Source: Aphanomyces cochlioides
Taxonomy: Eukaryota > Oomycota > Saprolegniomycetes > Saprolegniales > Verrucalvaceae
Assembly: GCA_019828595.1 (NCBI GenBank)
Contig: JAHQRK010000021.1
Coordinates: forward strand, 1,364,001 to 1,428,000
Reading direction: 5' to 3'
DNA: 64,000 bases
In this document: piece by piece, positions 1 through 9,794 of the stretch
Position numbering within the stretch: the first letter of the stretch is position 1
How the letters are laid out: each line of letters opens with the position of its first letter
Notes under the pieces: generated by a model
Database searches by the model: none
What the model was told of the DNA's origin: nothing
The model's input: only the letters and a program-made list of their open reading frames with translations
Position numbers and translations under genes: made by a program

Positions 1-155
1 ATTTCTGCCCACATTGCGCTCCGAGGCTTCCAAGCTCGACCTTCTCGCTCATTTAGATCGTTAGAATCCAGCTCTGGCCGTTTCCTCGGCTCCAGGACGC
101 CGTGGCGGTCCAAATCTTTCACCGCCGTCTGGTGGGAGAGGTTGATGGAATTCAT
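1..155 (-). CDS. Partial 5' end of an unknown protein at the left edge
   Basis: From an ATG at 155 the minus strand stays open for 51 codons to the window edge, giving a charged product that begins MNSINLSHQTAVKDLD. The codons fit the genome's style (CTC, GTC, AAG). An inverted CCAAT sequence lies only about 10 nt upstream of this ATG, which is close for a promoter element, so the true start may be further inside. No family is recognisable from so short a piece. An open stretch of this length is not very unlikely by chance, so this is a weak call. Confidence 0.33.
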   Translation of the reverse strand, partial: MNSINLSHQTAVKDLDRHGVLEPRKRPELDSNDLNEREGRAWKPRSAMWAE

Positions 156-415
156 GTCACGATTGGCTGCGTTGAAATTTTTGCATACACTTGACCCACT
201 TTTACAAAATTACTCTTATTGACTCAACGAACATGTACAAATAAGGTCCTTTTCGAAAATGTATGTTACAAACCGCTATATAAATATACTATTTTACAAA
301 ATGACTCTTAATGACCATATTTGTATTCAAATTAAGACCTGTTTTGAATTTTAAGAATATCATTTCAGCGTCGCGTGAACGGCATTACGACATTCTGACT
401 CGTGGGCAGAATACA

Positions 416-1036
416 ATGCGGCGCGCTTTGACCGTCGCCGCGCTTCTCTTTGCCGCCGCTTCGAGTATGACAAGCGCCATCCAAGCGATTGGAATTCCTC
501 GTCCTGTAGCTTGGCGCGCTTTGGAGCAGAAGCCACCGGTGGTTCAATCCAACGTCGAGCAATTAGCAGTTGTCTTGGACAACCTCGCCCATCTCTCGAC
601 GTCAGCCGAGCAAGATGAAGCGATTGATGCAGCGCGCTCAGTGTTTAGCCACGTCGACAAGGAGAAACTCCTGGTTCTGCTCAAGGACGTTCCATCGGAC
701 GTGAAAGACAAGATCATCGTAGCTTCAATTGCAACAACTGCCAACGCGACAGACACAAATGCTCCCCAAGGCCACTTGCACTCTGGGTTTGGAGCCTACG
801 CCGCTAGCTGCATGATGGTCGGTGCGGTTGTCCTCGTTCTCTTTGTGGCGTTCCGATGGGTGAGCCCTTATGCCTCCCTTGCCTCCGATCAGGCGATCAT
901 TGCCCATGTCTTGGATAAATTGCAGGAAGATGACACGGCCAAGTCTAAAGCTCCTCCTCTAGCCACACCAGTTGCAACCTTGTCGTCTTCGCCATCATCG
1001 ACCTCGAAAGCAACTCCGCTAGAGGTCGTGGTATAG
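416..1036 (+). CDS. Secreted single-pass membrane protein, unknown function
   Basis: The product is 206 residues when started at the ATG at 416. An upstream in-frame ATG at 311 would add 35 residues without signal character, so the inner start is preferred because it gives a clean signal peptide (MRRALTVAALLFAAASSMTS). A helical, acidic ectodomain follows (about residues 45-110), then one hydrophobic segment (about 128-148, SCMMVGAVVLVLFVAF) and a short Ser/Thr/Pro-rich cytosolic tail ending LEVVV. The layout is like that of the membrane proteins at 59-64 kb, although the ectodomain is not clearly homologous. It is probably a surface protein of a lineage-specific oomycete family. No enzymatic motif is seen. 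Confidence 0.6.
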   Translation: MRRALTVAALLFAAASSMTSAIQAIGIPRPVAWRALEQKPPVVQSNVEQLAVVLDNLAHLSTSAEQDEAIDAARSVFSHVDKEKLLVLLKDVPSDVKDKIIVASIATTANATDTNAPQGHLHSGFGAYAASCMMVGAVVLVLFVAFRWVSPYASLASDQAIIAHVLDKLQEDDTAKSKAPPLATPVATLSSSPSSTSKATPLEVVV

Positions 1037-1211
1037 ACAAAGGCCTCGGCAAAGGCTGCTTTGACGCCGCGAGCGATATTTATTCAATTGAGAATGTCTT
1101 TATACCTCTTGATCCTGCCGCAATCCACGAGTTTCAACAACATGAAGGTGCTCTCTCCATGGAGGATGATAGAGGGAGATGATGAAAGTTTCAGTGGAAA
1201 CGATGGATAGA

Positions 1212-1789
1212 TTACAATATGCGATCAACGGGCACTTCATTCGCAATCAACTGCATGCGATTTAAAGGCCAAATGATCGCCATGACTCGTGATTCAATCA
1301 GTGCCATGGGAACACACCCGAAGGAGTTGCTGTCCTCGCTTACGTCTGCATTGTCACCCTAAGCCACACGTGTAAGTCATCGTTGTACGATCCAGAACGA
1401 CGACGTACCTCAACCCAACACTTCCCAGAAGGAACGACAACGCGTCGACCACTGCGAGCTTCGACCCAGTCTCCTTCTAATGCGATCAGACGCTTCGTGA
1501 GGCATTCGTTTGGATCTGTTGGAGACTTGAGTACGACGACATCGCCACGCACGAGACGATGTTGGACTTGAACAGAAAACTTGTCAAGCAAGACAACGTC
1601 GCCGGACGACCCGCCGTCTCGATTCAACGTCGGCTGCATGCTCTTGCCTTCGACCTTTCCCCAGCTGAATGCCAGCGCATTGAATGTAATTCCCACGGGA
1701 ATCCATCCAATGGCCAGCCGTGCAACATTCGCCCATTGAGCATGCGCCGCCATGCCACTGCGTTGCAAAAATGACGAAATACTGTACAA
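1212..1789 (-). CDS. IMP2: Mitochondrial inner membrane protease subunit 2 (signal peptidase I family, S26)
   Basis: Two exons, 1789-1409 and 1358-1212, join across a 50 nt GT-AG intron to give 175 residues, normal for IMP2. The protease cleaves sorting signals from proteins delivered to the intermembrane space, working with IMP1 at the inner membrane. Visible family boxes, in order, are an N-terminal hydrophobic stretch, the Ser box GKSMQPTLN with the nucleophile Ser, the region GDVVVLKSP, the Lys box TKRLIALEGDW with the general-base Lys, and PSGKCWVE followed after the intron by GDN...DSNSFGCVP. The last box is only restored by splicing, which supports the intron. Met1 or Met13 could start the protein. 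Confidence 0.88.
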
Positions 1790-2299
1790 ATTAATAACTA
1801 CAAGAAAATACTGTTATAATCAATATTTGGGTCATGTATTAGTTTATAAAGACAACAAGTTGCCTTACTCCTAAAAAGGTCATACCTGTTTCTCCCTTTA
1901 GTAATTTGACCGCGCACAAAGAATGATAGCATCTTTGAGATGTATTCAGCCAAGAAGTGGATAAAGAGTCGATCAAAAATTGCATTGCAGATTCGGATAT
2001 TGGGTATAAATTATAAATTAATACCTTTTACATTTAGTGTTCTATTTCAAAATATTGTATTCAAATAAGCCCAATATACCCCTGTATAAACCTATACCTT
2101 GATATTAGAATAAATTCTATTTGTATAAAATTTGACAGGTAACCTTTGTGAGATGTTTGTCCGACCGTCCACTGGTCAACTTCGAACAAGTCGCTTGGAT
2201 CTTCTATTTTTGCTCGGCGACTGTTGGCAAGCCAATCGTGGCTGAGGACGACGCCTCCGAGGCGGCACACTCTGAGGTTCATTTTCGGTTTTTGCAGCC
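1790..2299. other. Intergenic region between IMP2 and the EGF-type gene
   Basis: About 510 bp, AT-rich between roughly 1790 and 2120. It separates divergently transcribed genes and therefore should hold both promoters. No RNA gene or repeat was seen. Confidence 0.5.
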
Positions 2300-4036
2300 A
2301 TGAAGCTGTTGGCATCGTTTGGTGTATTGGCGCTATTTGCTGGCAGCGTGACGGCCGAATGTCCCGGCGGTTGCTCTGGCAATGGCGTGTGTGGCCCTCG
2401 GGATATGTGCTTCTGCTACAAGAACTACATGGGCAACGACTGCGCGGAGCGCATCTGTCCATTTGGCTATGCCCACGTCGATACACCCAAAGGCGATTTG
2501 GACATGGATCGAAGTATGTCGACGGCCGGTTGGATCCTCGACCAGTCGCAAATGTACCCCTACCAGACGTACGAATGGTTCAACCCGTCTGCTCACAACG
2601 AAGAAGCCCATTTCTACATGGAATGCTCCAACATAGGCATCTGTGATCGCACGACGGGGATTTGTGAATGTTTCCCTGGCTTTGATGGCTCTGCGTGCCA
2701 ACGTGCGACGTGTGCCAACGACTGCAGCAAGCACGGCGTGTGCAAATCCATTTCGACGATTGCTGCCTCGGCCGATCGCTCCAACAAGTTGACTGGTGTT
2801 GCCCATGGAAATGTTGCCACGACGTACAATCTCTGGGATCGCGACGCGGGATACATGTGCGAATGCGACCCTTGGTTCACTGGCAACGACTGCTCCCGCC
2901 GCAACTGCAAAGTCGGCGTCGATCCATTGTACATGGCCGCTGGCTTCCCAGTCTTGGAAACGTTCATCATCTACACGGGTATTGTTCCAGCTGCGGGTAC
3001 CTTGGACGCAACCAACTCGTGGGTGCGTCTTCGTGTTTGGGACAATTATGGTGAATTCTACCTGACGGACCGTATCCCCATCTTGGATGATGCCACCGCC
3101 GGAGCGGCCTCTGTCACTCTCTGGGAAAATGCATTCCTCAACATCCCCAATGACGTCTTTAGCCAAATCGATTGCGAGAAAGTTGGCACGTCGGGTACGC
3201 TTGGTCAAGGCGTGTTTGGCCCCAAGATCGCGAGTGAAAAAGGTACAATTGTCGTGTGCCAGTACGTCGACAATCCTGGCCGCATGCGTCTGCCTGAAAT
3301 CCACTCGTCGTACTTTGCCACGACTGGCAACGTGGCTCAAACTGCCAACACTCGCGCTTATGTTACGGCTGGCGATCGTCGTGGTGAAAACTGGGACTGG
3401 TTTACCACTCTCTCACCTTGGGCTGTCTCGGCTACTGGCACGAGCGGAACCAATGTCAATATCCAAGCGGCGACGTCCCCTGCAGCGGCCAGTGTCGCTC
3501 CTATCGCAGCCAACTCGATCATCAAAATCCGCGACCGTCATCTCTTGGTTGCAGGCGTCACGAGCACAACCTCATTCACTCTTGTCTGGCCTTACACCGG
3601 GGCATCGTTTGCCGACGGCACGTCGATCTACTACTCGACGTCACTGACCGCTACCCCTGATGCCTCAGCACAAATCGTGGCTTGGGCCGTGGGTACCAAC
3701 ACGTTCACCATCACTGCTGCACCCGCTTCGCTCGTCGTTGGTTCCAAGATCTTTTACCAAAATGCCTACTTCTTCGTTCGAAGCATCTCAGTCTCGGGTC
3801 TTACTGTCACGACAGATCGCAACTTCAACGGCAAAGCTGTGGATGGCTCATCCGTCGCCAGTGCGACCGACAGCATTTTCATTGTGAGCACGCCGGCTCC
3901 ACCAACGACGGGCTACTACGAGTACGTCTCGGAATGCTCTGGCCGTGGTCTTTGCGCGCGCGACACGGGCATCTGCCAATGCTTCAAGGGCTACACGGAC
4001 GACAACTGCGACAACCAAAACATTCTTGCCTTCTAA
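2300..4036 (+). CDS. Secreted EGF-repeat protein, SIG1/mastigoneme-like
   Basis: An intronless 578-residue protein. A signal peptide (MKLLASFGVLALFAGSVTA) is followed by an EGF-like module (CPGGCSGNGVCG...CFC...GNDC), the block CPFGYAHVDTPKGDLD, a second module (CSNIGICDRTTGICECFPG), a third (CANDCSKHGVCK...CECDPWFTGNDC), a long cysteine-poor beta-type region (about residues 215-530), and a final EGF module (CSGRGLCARDTGICQCFKG) near the C-terminus. The N-terminal order of EGF modules and the AHVDTPKGD block resemble, as I recall them, stramenopile SIG1/Ocm1-type proteins, which build the tripartite flagellar hairs. No transmembrane segment or GPI signal is evident, consistent with an assembled extracellular structural protein. 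A role on the tinsel flagellum of the zoospore is an inference; a generic tenascin-like adhesin is the alternative. Confidence 0.75.
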   Translation: MKLLASFGVLALFAGSVTAECPGGCSGNGVCGPRDMCFCYKNYMGNDCAERICPFGYAHVDTPKGDLDMDRSMSTAGWILDQSQMYPYQTYEWFNPSAHNEEAHFYMECSNIGICDRTTGICECFPGFDGSACQRATCANDCSKHGVCKSISTIAASADRSNKLTGVAHGNVATTYNLWDRDAGYMCECDPWFTGNDCSRRNCKVGVDPLYMAAGFPVLETFIIYTGIVPAAGTLDATNSWVRLRVWDNYGEFYLTDRIPILDDATAGAASVTLWENAFLNIPNDVFSQIDCEKVGTSGTLGQGVFGPKIASEKGTIVVCQYVDNPGRMRLPEIHSSYFATTGNVAQTANTRAYVTAGDRRGENWDWFTTLSPWAVSATGTSGTNVNIQAATSPAAASVAPIAANSIIKIRDRHLLVAGVTSTTSFTLVWPYTGASFADGTSIYYSTSLTATPDASAQIVAWAVGTNTFTITAAPASLVVGSKIFYQNAYFFVRSISVSGLTVTTDRNFNGKAVDGSSVASATDSIFIVSTPAPPTTGYYEYVSECSGRGLCARDTGICQCFKGYTDDNCDNQNILAF

Positions 4037-4090
4037 CTTGTTTTGCTTCCCGAGTAATACATATGTAATAAACTGTTGTGTCTTTTCATT

Positions 4091-4335
4091 CTCACACGTG
4101 TCAAATGTCATCGACTTGAAAATGTCACACAACTCAAATGTCCATCGTGTCAAGTCCCTTGCTTTCTTCTTCACGTCTTTCAAATGTCCTTATAGCTGGT
4201 ATCATATTTCACACATTTGAAATGTCACTAAAGACATTTGAGATGTATGGAATTAACTCTGTCCAGCATTTTTCACACTTTTCAAATGTCATTCGGTGAT
4301 TTTGAAACATCGTGATTTCACATGTTTCAAATGTC
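4091..4335. repeat. Cluster of six copies of the TTTCACAnnTTTGAAATGTC motif
   Basis: Between the convergent 3' ends of the EGF-type gene and WDR27, near-copies lie at 4091-4109, 4124-4142, 4170-4188, 4208-4226, 4271-4290 and 4316-4335, plus an inverted fragment at 4233-4245. Best copy: TTTCACACATTTGAAATGTC. The core ACATTTsAAATGT is palindromic. The same motif recurs elsewhere in this window. Confidence 0.8.
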
Positions 4336-4357
4336 CTTGATTAGGAATAGACAATGT

Positions 4358-7178
4358 TTATTCGTATCGATCATGACTTGCTTCGCCGTAGAGCCGCACA
4401 GTTCCATCCACGGCGGCGGTCGCAAGAACAGGTTTAACTGGATGGAACGCGACGCTCGACACGACGTCCGTGTGGCCTCGTAGTTTGTCGAGCGTGCGGC
4501 CCGTTCGAATATCATAGAGATGGGTGACTTTATCCTCAGATCCTGTTGCAATATACCGCATGCAAGGGCTGAAAGCGGCGCCGATCGCGTGGACTCGGTT
4601 GGCATGTTCGCCCAAGCGCAAGACGCAGTTGTCTGCTCGGATATCCCAGAGATGCATGCTGTTGTCGCAAGCAGCAGTCAGGAGGAGATCGTACAAGTGC
4701 GATGGATGGCTCACGTAGCTTGACGGATTGGGAAGGACGACCTACAAGACTTTAGAGCAAGCAGACAATGCCAAGGACAAACCGAGTGAGGGGCGCGGGT
4801 GGCATGGGCTTGAGGAATCACGCGGGCTGTCTTCCCAACAGCCGTGTCGACGATGCGGACGCTTTTATCCGATCCAGCGACGACGAGGAGATGCGACAGC
4901 GCCGCGTTGGCACAAGCCACCGACGTGATCGACTTGAGCGACTCAAACGTGTACGTGGTGACTGTTTTCGTGCGGCTGTGGTTCTCCAAACGCTCGAGGT
5001 CGGTTTTTTTCTTGTGCTGAGCGTGCTTGGCGTCGACAAAGTACTGCATGACCTTGAGTTTGTTGGCATTGGCGACGACGATGAACTTGTCTTGGTAGTA
5101 GAAGCTGCCGTCGGCGACGTCGCTCGTGAACGGCAGGTCAATGGACGCGACTTCGCTCGGGATGCACCAGACCCTTGTTGACTTATCCGCCGACGTCGTG
5201 AGGACGTACTTGCTCGAGTGGCTCCACCGCACCGACTGGACGTAGTGGTTGTGGCCGACGAGGATGGCCAGCGGCGGCGACGACAGCGAGCTCGTCGAGA
5301 AGATTTGGGCCAAATGGTCGTTGCTAGCCGATGCCAAGTGCGTTCCATGCGTCGAGTACTCGATGCGGTTGATGGCTCCCGTGTGCCACTTGGGCTTGGC
5401 GTCCAGGAGCCTCGTGAGCGGCCGACAGTCTGTCATGTATTCTTCAGAGCGGGACGCATGCTTTTGGCTCTTTGGCTTGCTCTGGAGCCGTTTGAACTTT
5501 GCAGTGAGAGACGTCGGGCCGTATCCTGACGACTTGATCTTGGTGTGGAACGTCACGGGCTTGTCCTGCGCGGACTTGGTGGCGCTCTTGACCGCTGGTT
5601 GCAGCGCTGGAAGCAGTAAGATCGTCGATGGCGGCGGTGGGGACTGTGGCAGGATGGAAAGACTGGAGCTTGGAGTTGTTTGAATGAACAGAACCGCTTG
5701 AAGACGCGTCAAGCACGGCGCAAAGGCGCTCGAGATCCACAAGTCGCAGATACTGTCACGAGAATCTGCCACGTATGATGCAAATGCGACTTGCTTGGCG
5801 ATTCGAGCGGCGACAGGCTCAGTGGATTGGAAGGCCTGGAGAACTTGGACTTGGTACGACAGCGCATCGACAAAGACGGCGTAGTTGGTCGTGCCGACGA
5901 CGAGTCCTTGCCGTGTCGTCTTGAGCGAGTCTTGTGTCTTCTGCACGACGAAATGAGCGGCCAGAATTGTACAAGACACTTCGACGACGTCAGCTAGAGG
6001 TAGCTCCGAGTATTCCGGCAGCGGGGACTCCAGCAACGATCGAGCTTGCGCGCTCTCTGTTGCTTGTTGACTTCTTGCCCATGGCGGCAACGAGCTCACG
6101 ACGTTCTGCGTCGCTTCGAGCGTCTTGTCGACGAATTCTGCGATCTACCAAGGACGGAAACGTCATGGAAACTTGGCGATGAATGTACTTGTTGCTTCTT
6201 GTCGAGCTTGGCGAGGAAGGTTCCAATGGCGACGGCAGCCACTTCGGTCGCGTACTTGTGGTAGAATCGCATCGTGCCGTCGGCAAAGCCACAGCAAATA
6301 TCCCCAGTCGCAGGGTTGATCGCCAGCGTCAAGATGGCGTGCGCCGAGAGAATGGCCGACTGGTAGATGAGCTTGGCGTCCGCGAGATCCCAAACCTACA
6401 GCTCCCTCCGTCAACATTTGAGATTCCTGTGGTGAAGCTACGTACTTTGAACGTGCGGTCCTCCGAGGCTGTAATCAAAATGTGTGGCTGCAATGGATCG
6501 AAGCGAACGGCAGTGATCTACTCGCGGTGAATCAAGGACAAACTGGTGGCTACAACTTTGGCAAGATGGCCTTCTAGCGTCATGTAGACTGCCATGGTTT
6601 GAACCGTGAGCACTTCGATTTGGTTCTGGAAGGCAATCGCAACGAGGCCGCCGCTTGCGTCAAACTCGACAGCGCTGGCTTCGCATCGTGGCTTGTCGAC
6701 GAGCATGTGCCTTGTGACTTGGAGGCTCCTCTGGTTGTTTGCACGTTGGATTCGCCAGACCAAGATGCTGCACAATTCAATTAAAGCCGAGCATGTGGAA
6801 TTGAGCTTACCAGTCGGAGGACGCCGAGCAGAGCATATCGCCGTGAATTGCCATGCACACAACGCGCTCGACGTGCCCAGAGAGTTCGCAGCACCCGTCA
6901 GGCATGGATGGGATCGAATGCTCCACTCCTGGATTTGAACTCATGGATGGCCACAGCCGAAGAACGACGCAGTTGGCGTACTCGAGAGCTGCGCAGACAT
7001 AAAGGTCTGAAGCACACACGCACGAGATCGTCGCGTCTGGCAACCATTGTTGCCATTCCGTCGGTCGAACCGTCATATTTGAAAAAGATTCGAAGTTGAC
7101 AGTTCCATCGAAGTTCACATGGACGAGAGGGTCCATATCAGTCTGCAAGGATCCAAACCACTTCGCGATCTTCCTCAT
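4358..7178 (-). CDS. WDR27: WD-repeat protein 27 orthologue
   Basis: Six exons (7178-6811, 6767-6554, 6517-6446, 6395-6189, 6144-4783, 4741-4358) with introns of 36-50 nt encode 868 residues, near the animal length. Two WD40 propellers are separated by a linker. Features shared with animal WDR27 as I recall it are the linker FHTKIKSSGY, the block SEEYMTDC, FYYQDKFIVVANANKLKVMQYFVD, and a C-terminal blade set with LWDIRADNCVLRLGEHANR, IAFSPC-type spacing and GHTDVVSSVAFHPVKPVLATAAVDG. The protein is a scaffold with no known catalytic activity; its cellular role is poorly defined. The fourth intron begins GTACATTC and acceptors are mostly TAG. An upstream acceptor-like TTTTTGCAG suggests a possible 5'UTR intron. 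It shares a divergent promoter with CASP. Confidence 0.87.
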
Positions 7179-7592
7179 GTTTCCAGGGTGTAGCAGCCCT
7201 GCAAAAAGGCTAGAGCTGTAGAGCTCTGCCGCCCGTCGAAGTTGACTCCCTGGAGAAATGACGACGTCGATTCAAATCAAGATCATGAAAGAATGACCGC
7301 ATACGCCGCGCCAATTCGACGACAAACGTCTAGAGTTCCATCTAAGAGTGCAATATCTTGATGGGGGCTTCGATCAAGCGCTCTATGGTCGTTCCTAGCG
7401 CCAGCAAGTCGTCGCATCGACAAGATCCATTTTTGGATATGTCCATCGAAAAAGAATTAAAAATTCAATTAATTTCAAAAATAATCTATTTGAATTAAAT
7501 TTATTTCTTTTTTAAAATAATTTTAAATTACTTTCTTATCGTGAACAGATCTCGTCATTCCCTCACTGCCGACTTGACCGACCCGAGTGGAG
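7179..7592. promoter_or_regulatory. Divergent promoter region of WDR27 and CASP
   Basis: The 414 bp between the two start codons are strongly AT-rich at 7440-7545 and contain no open frame of note. Head-to-head arrangement means both genes must initiate here. No TATA box or CCAAT box stands out. Confidence 0.5.
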
Positions 7593-9448
7593 ATGAATCC
7601 GAGCACGCGCACACTTCTCCAGACTGTGAGTCAGTACTGGAAAGGCTTCGACTTGGACAGTAAGCGAGTCATGCTGGATGCCCAAGGCGTGGCGATGCAG
7701 GAGCAGAAAGAGCATAGTCTCAAGTCTCGAAAGCTCTTGGCAGAACACACGAAACGATTCCGCAAGCTTGCTGACCCTGAAAAGATACCAGCGATGCCGT
7801 CACTGCTGAAAGCGTACCAGGAAGAGATCGACACATTGACGAAGCGAGCCAAGTTTAGCGACAATGCGTTCTTCACCCTCTATAAAGCGCTATATGAAGC
7901 GCCCGATCCAGTTCCAGCGCTAGACGCCGCGCTCGATCAGTTGACGCCTCTCACTGCAGCAGCGACTGACTCTAGCGATGAGATTACAAAGTTGCGAAAG
8001 GAACTAGCCGCATACGAAACCGAGTTTGCATCGCTGAAGAACCAGGACATTACGATTCGCAACCTCGAAAACAAGCTCCAGCAAATGGAGGACTCGATGG
8101 ATCGCATGGTCGAAGAACACGTTGATGAGCGCTGTCGTGACTTGGAAAAGACGCTGCGTCTTCGAGAAGGTACGATCTCGTCCATACGTTCAACGTTCAC
8201 AATGGATGACCTTAGAGGATTTCGAAATGAACCATGCCCAGCTCGACAAGTCCATTTCCCAAGCCCGAAAGGAGCGCGAAGATGCTTTGGCGCAGTTGGA
8301 CCTCATGCGCTCTGAAGTCTTTCAAGTCAAGCAGCGTCTCGACCAAATGCAAACCATGCACATGCAGGAAACCCAATCTTTCGTCGTGGAAATGGATCGA
8401 TTGCGAGCTGTTCAGCTGGAGAACCAACTTCTCAAACAAAAGCTCGAGACAGCATCAACGTCGACCTCCTTTCAGGTAGACAACGCCCTGCCGCGGCATC
8501 ATTTACCTCATTTTCATCTAGGAAGCGCCTAATGTGATGCATTTGGAGCTCGCTCTAGCCCAGAAAGAAGCTCATGTGTCATCTTCTCTACGTGAGCTCG
8601 AGAACGTGCGCGCCTCGGCAGCTCATGAGAAGCAACTCTGGACAGCTCAAGTATCGACGTTGGAGGCGCAAGTTGCATCGCTGGAAGCTCAAATCACTCG
8701 TTTGAATGAGCAAGCGAAAGCTGCTGCTGCTCAAGTCCAGCCTGTGCAAGACACAGCCAACGCTCGCATGGCCGAACTCGAAAAGCAACTCGCTTTCAAC
8801 AAACAGCAGTGGCAGACGCAGCAAAGTGAGCTCATAGCACAACTCCAAGAGCAAGAAGCTCAATTAGCCCACCAGCGCCAAGTCATTGCACAGCTCGAGG
8901 CGACGTTGGAACGCGCCGTGCCTTCCGAAAGCACCGACGCGTCTGCTATCCTTGGTGGCGTGCTCCTTGAGAACGACCAGACCAAGGAGACAAAGCTCAT
9001 GTCGATCATGCGGCAACAGCGCGATCGGTTGAAAGACAAAGTCAAGGAAATGGACACGGATCTTCACGCCGCGCTCGCTGCAAAGCATCAGCTCACGACT
9101 CGACTCAAGCAGCTCGAGCATGAAAACGTCGAGCTCGTGCAGAAGATGCGCTACGTGTCGAATTCGACGGGGGCGACGCCAGACGTCGAAGCCGGCTCGC
9201 TGCACAAGTACCAGACGCTCTACGACGAGCGCATGAACCCATTCGACCAGTTCAAGCAAATGGAGAGCACGGCGCGCGTCGCGCAGCTCAACCCGCTCGA
9301 CAAAATCCTCCTCGTCTCGGCGCGCTTGATCCTCAACCATCCCTACACGCGCATGGGCCTGCTCGTCTACTTGCTCCTCCTCCACTTGCTCGTCGTCTTG
9401 ACGCTCTACCTCTCGATGCATTTGTGTAATATCAGTAATGCCACGTAA
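7593..9448 (+). CDS. Golgi tail-anchored coiled-coil protein CASP
   Basis: Three exons (7593-8169, 8216-8475, 8522-9448) with two 46 nt introns encode 587 residues. The ATG at 7593 is used; a GTG two codons earlier is not needed. The N-terminal CASP domain shows QYWKGFDLDSKR, then PSLLKAYQEEIDTLTKRAKF and EAPDPVPAL, matching the CASP/CUX1 N-terminus (RQ-type spacing, DPVPAL). A long heptad-repeat coiled coil follows (about 130-460). The C-terminal CASP_C domain has LEHENVELVQKMRYVS, the block YQTLYDERMNPFDQFK, NPLDKILLVSARLIL and a C-terminal membrane anchor (LLVYLLLLHLLVVLTLYL). The family sits on Golgi membranes through this anchor and acts in intra-Golgi retrograde tethering. Identification is firm from both terminal domains. 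Confidence 0.92.
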
Positions 9449-9466
9449 TGACTCTTCAAGATACAC

Positions 9467-9680
9467 TTTCACATATTTCAAATGTCCATCACTCGACACA
9501 TATTCCAAGCCACCTGCACCAAGATCCAATTGCACAGATTTGAAATGTCTTCTCGTCGAATTTCACACGCTGAAATGTCCCTCGTGACCATGGACTTGAT
9601 GGACATTTCAAACTTGTGAAAATGGATATTCCGTAACCCCTGCACCCCAAAACCCTGCACCCCGAACCCCTTCAACCCCA
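9467..9680. repeat. Motif cluster plus C-rich AACCCCTGCACCCC element
   Basis: Downstream of CASP, TTTCACA/AAATGTC-type motifs occur at 9467-9486, 9531-9549, 9561-9579 and inverted at 9602-9621. They run directly into GGATATTCCGTAACCCCTGC and further CACCCC/AACCCC runs to about 9680. Related C-rich stretches adjoin TATCCGGATGG at 31.6 and 44.3 kb. Confidence 0.7.
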
Positions 9681-9794
9681 AACTAATCAAGGAGACACCA
9701 CCGCGGCTATTTTTGCGGCGGCGATGGCGGCGCGGCTGTTTGCAATCGGTTTCGAAACGTTTCTTCGTTTGTCTTTAAAAGCCGCTCGCGCCCG

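Noticed and set aside
2333..3340. 335-codon minus-strand frame
   Set aside because: Antisense shadow of the EGF-type gene, with Val/Arg/His-rich composition and no domain.
9640..9680. Telomere
   Set aside because: The C-rich run (ACCCCTGCACCCC, AACCCC) is short and irregular, flanked by genes on both sides, and not the regular repeat expected of a chromosome end.
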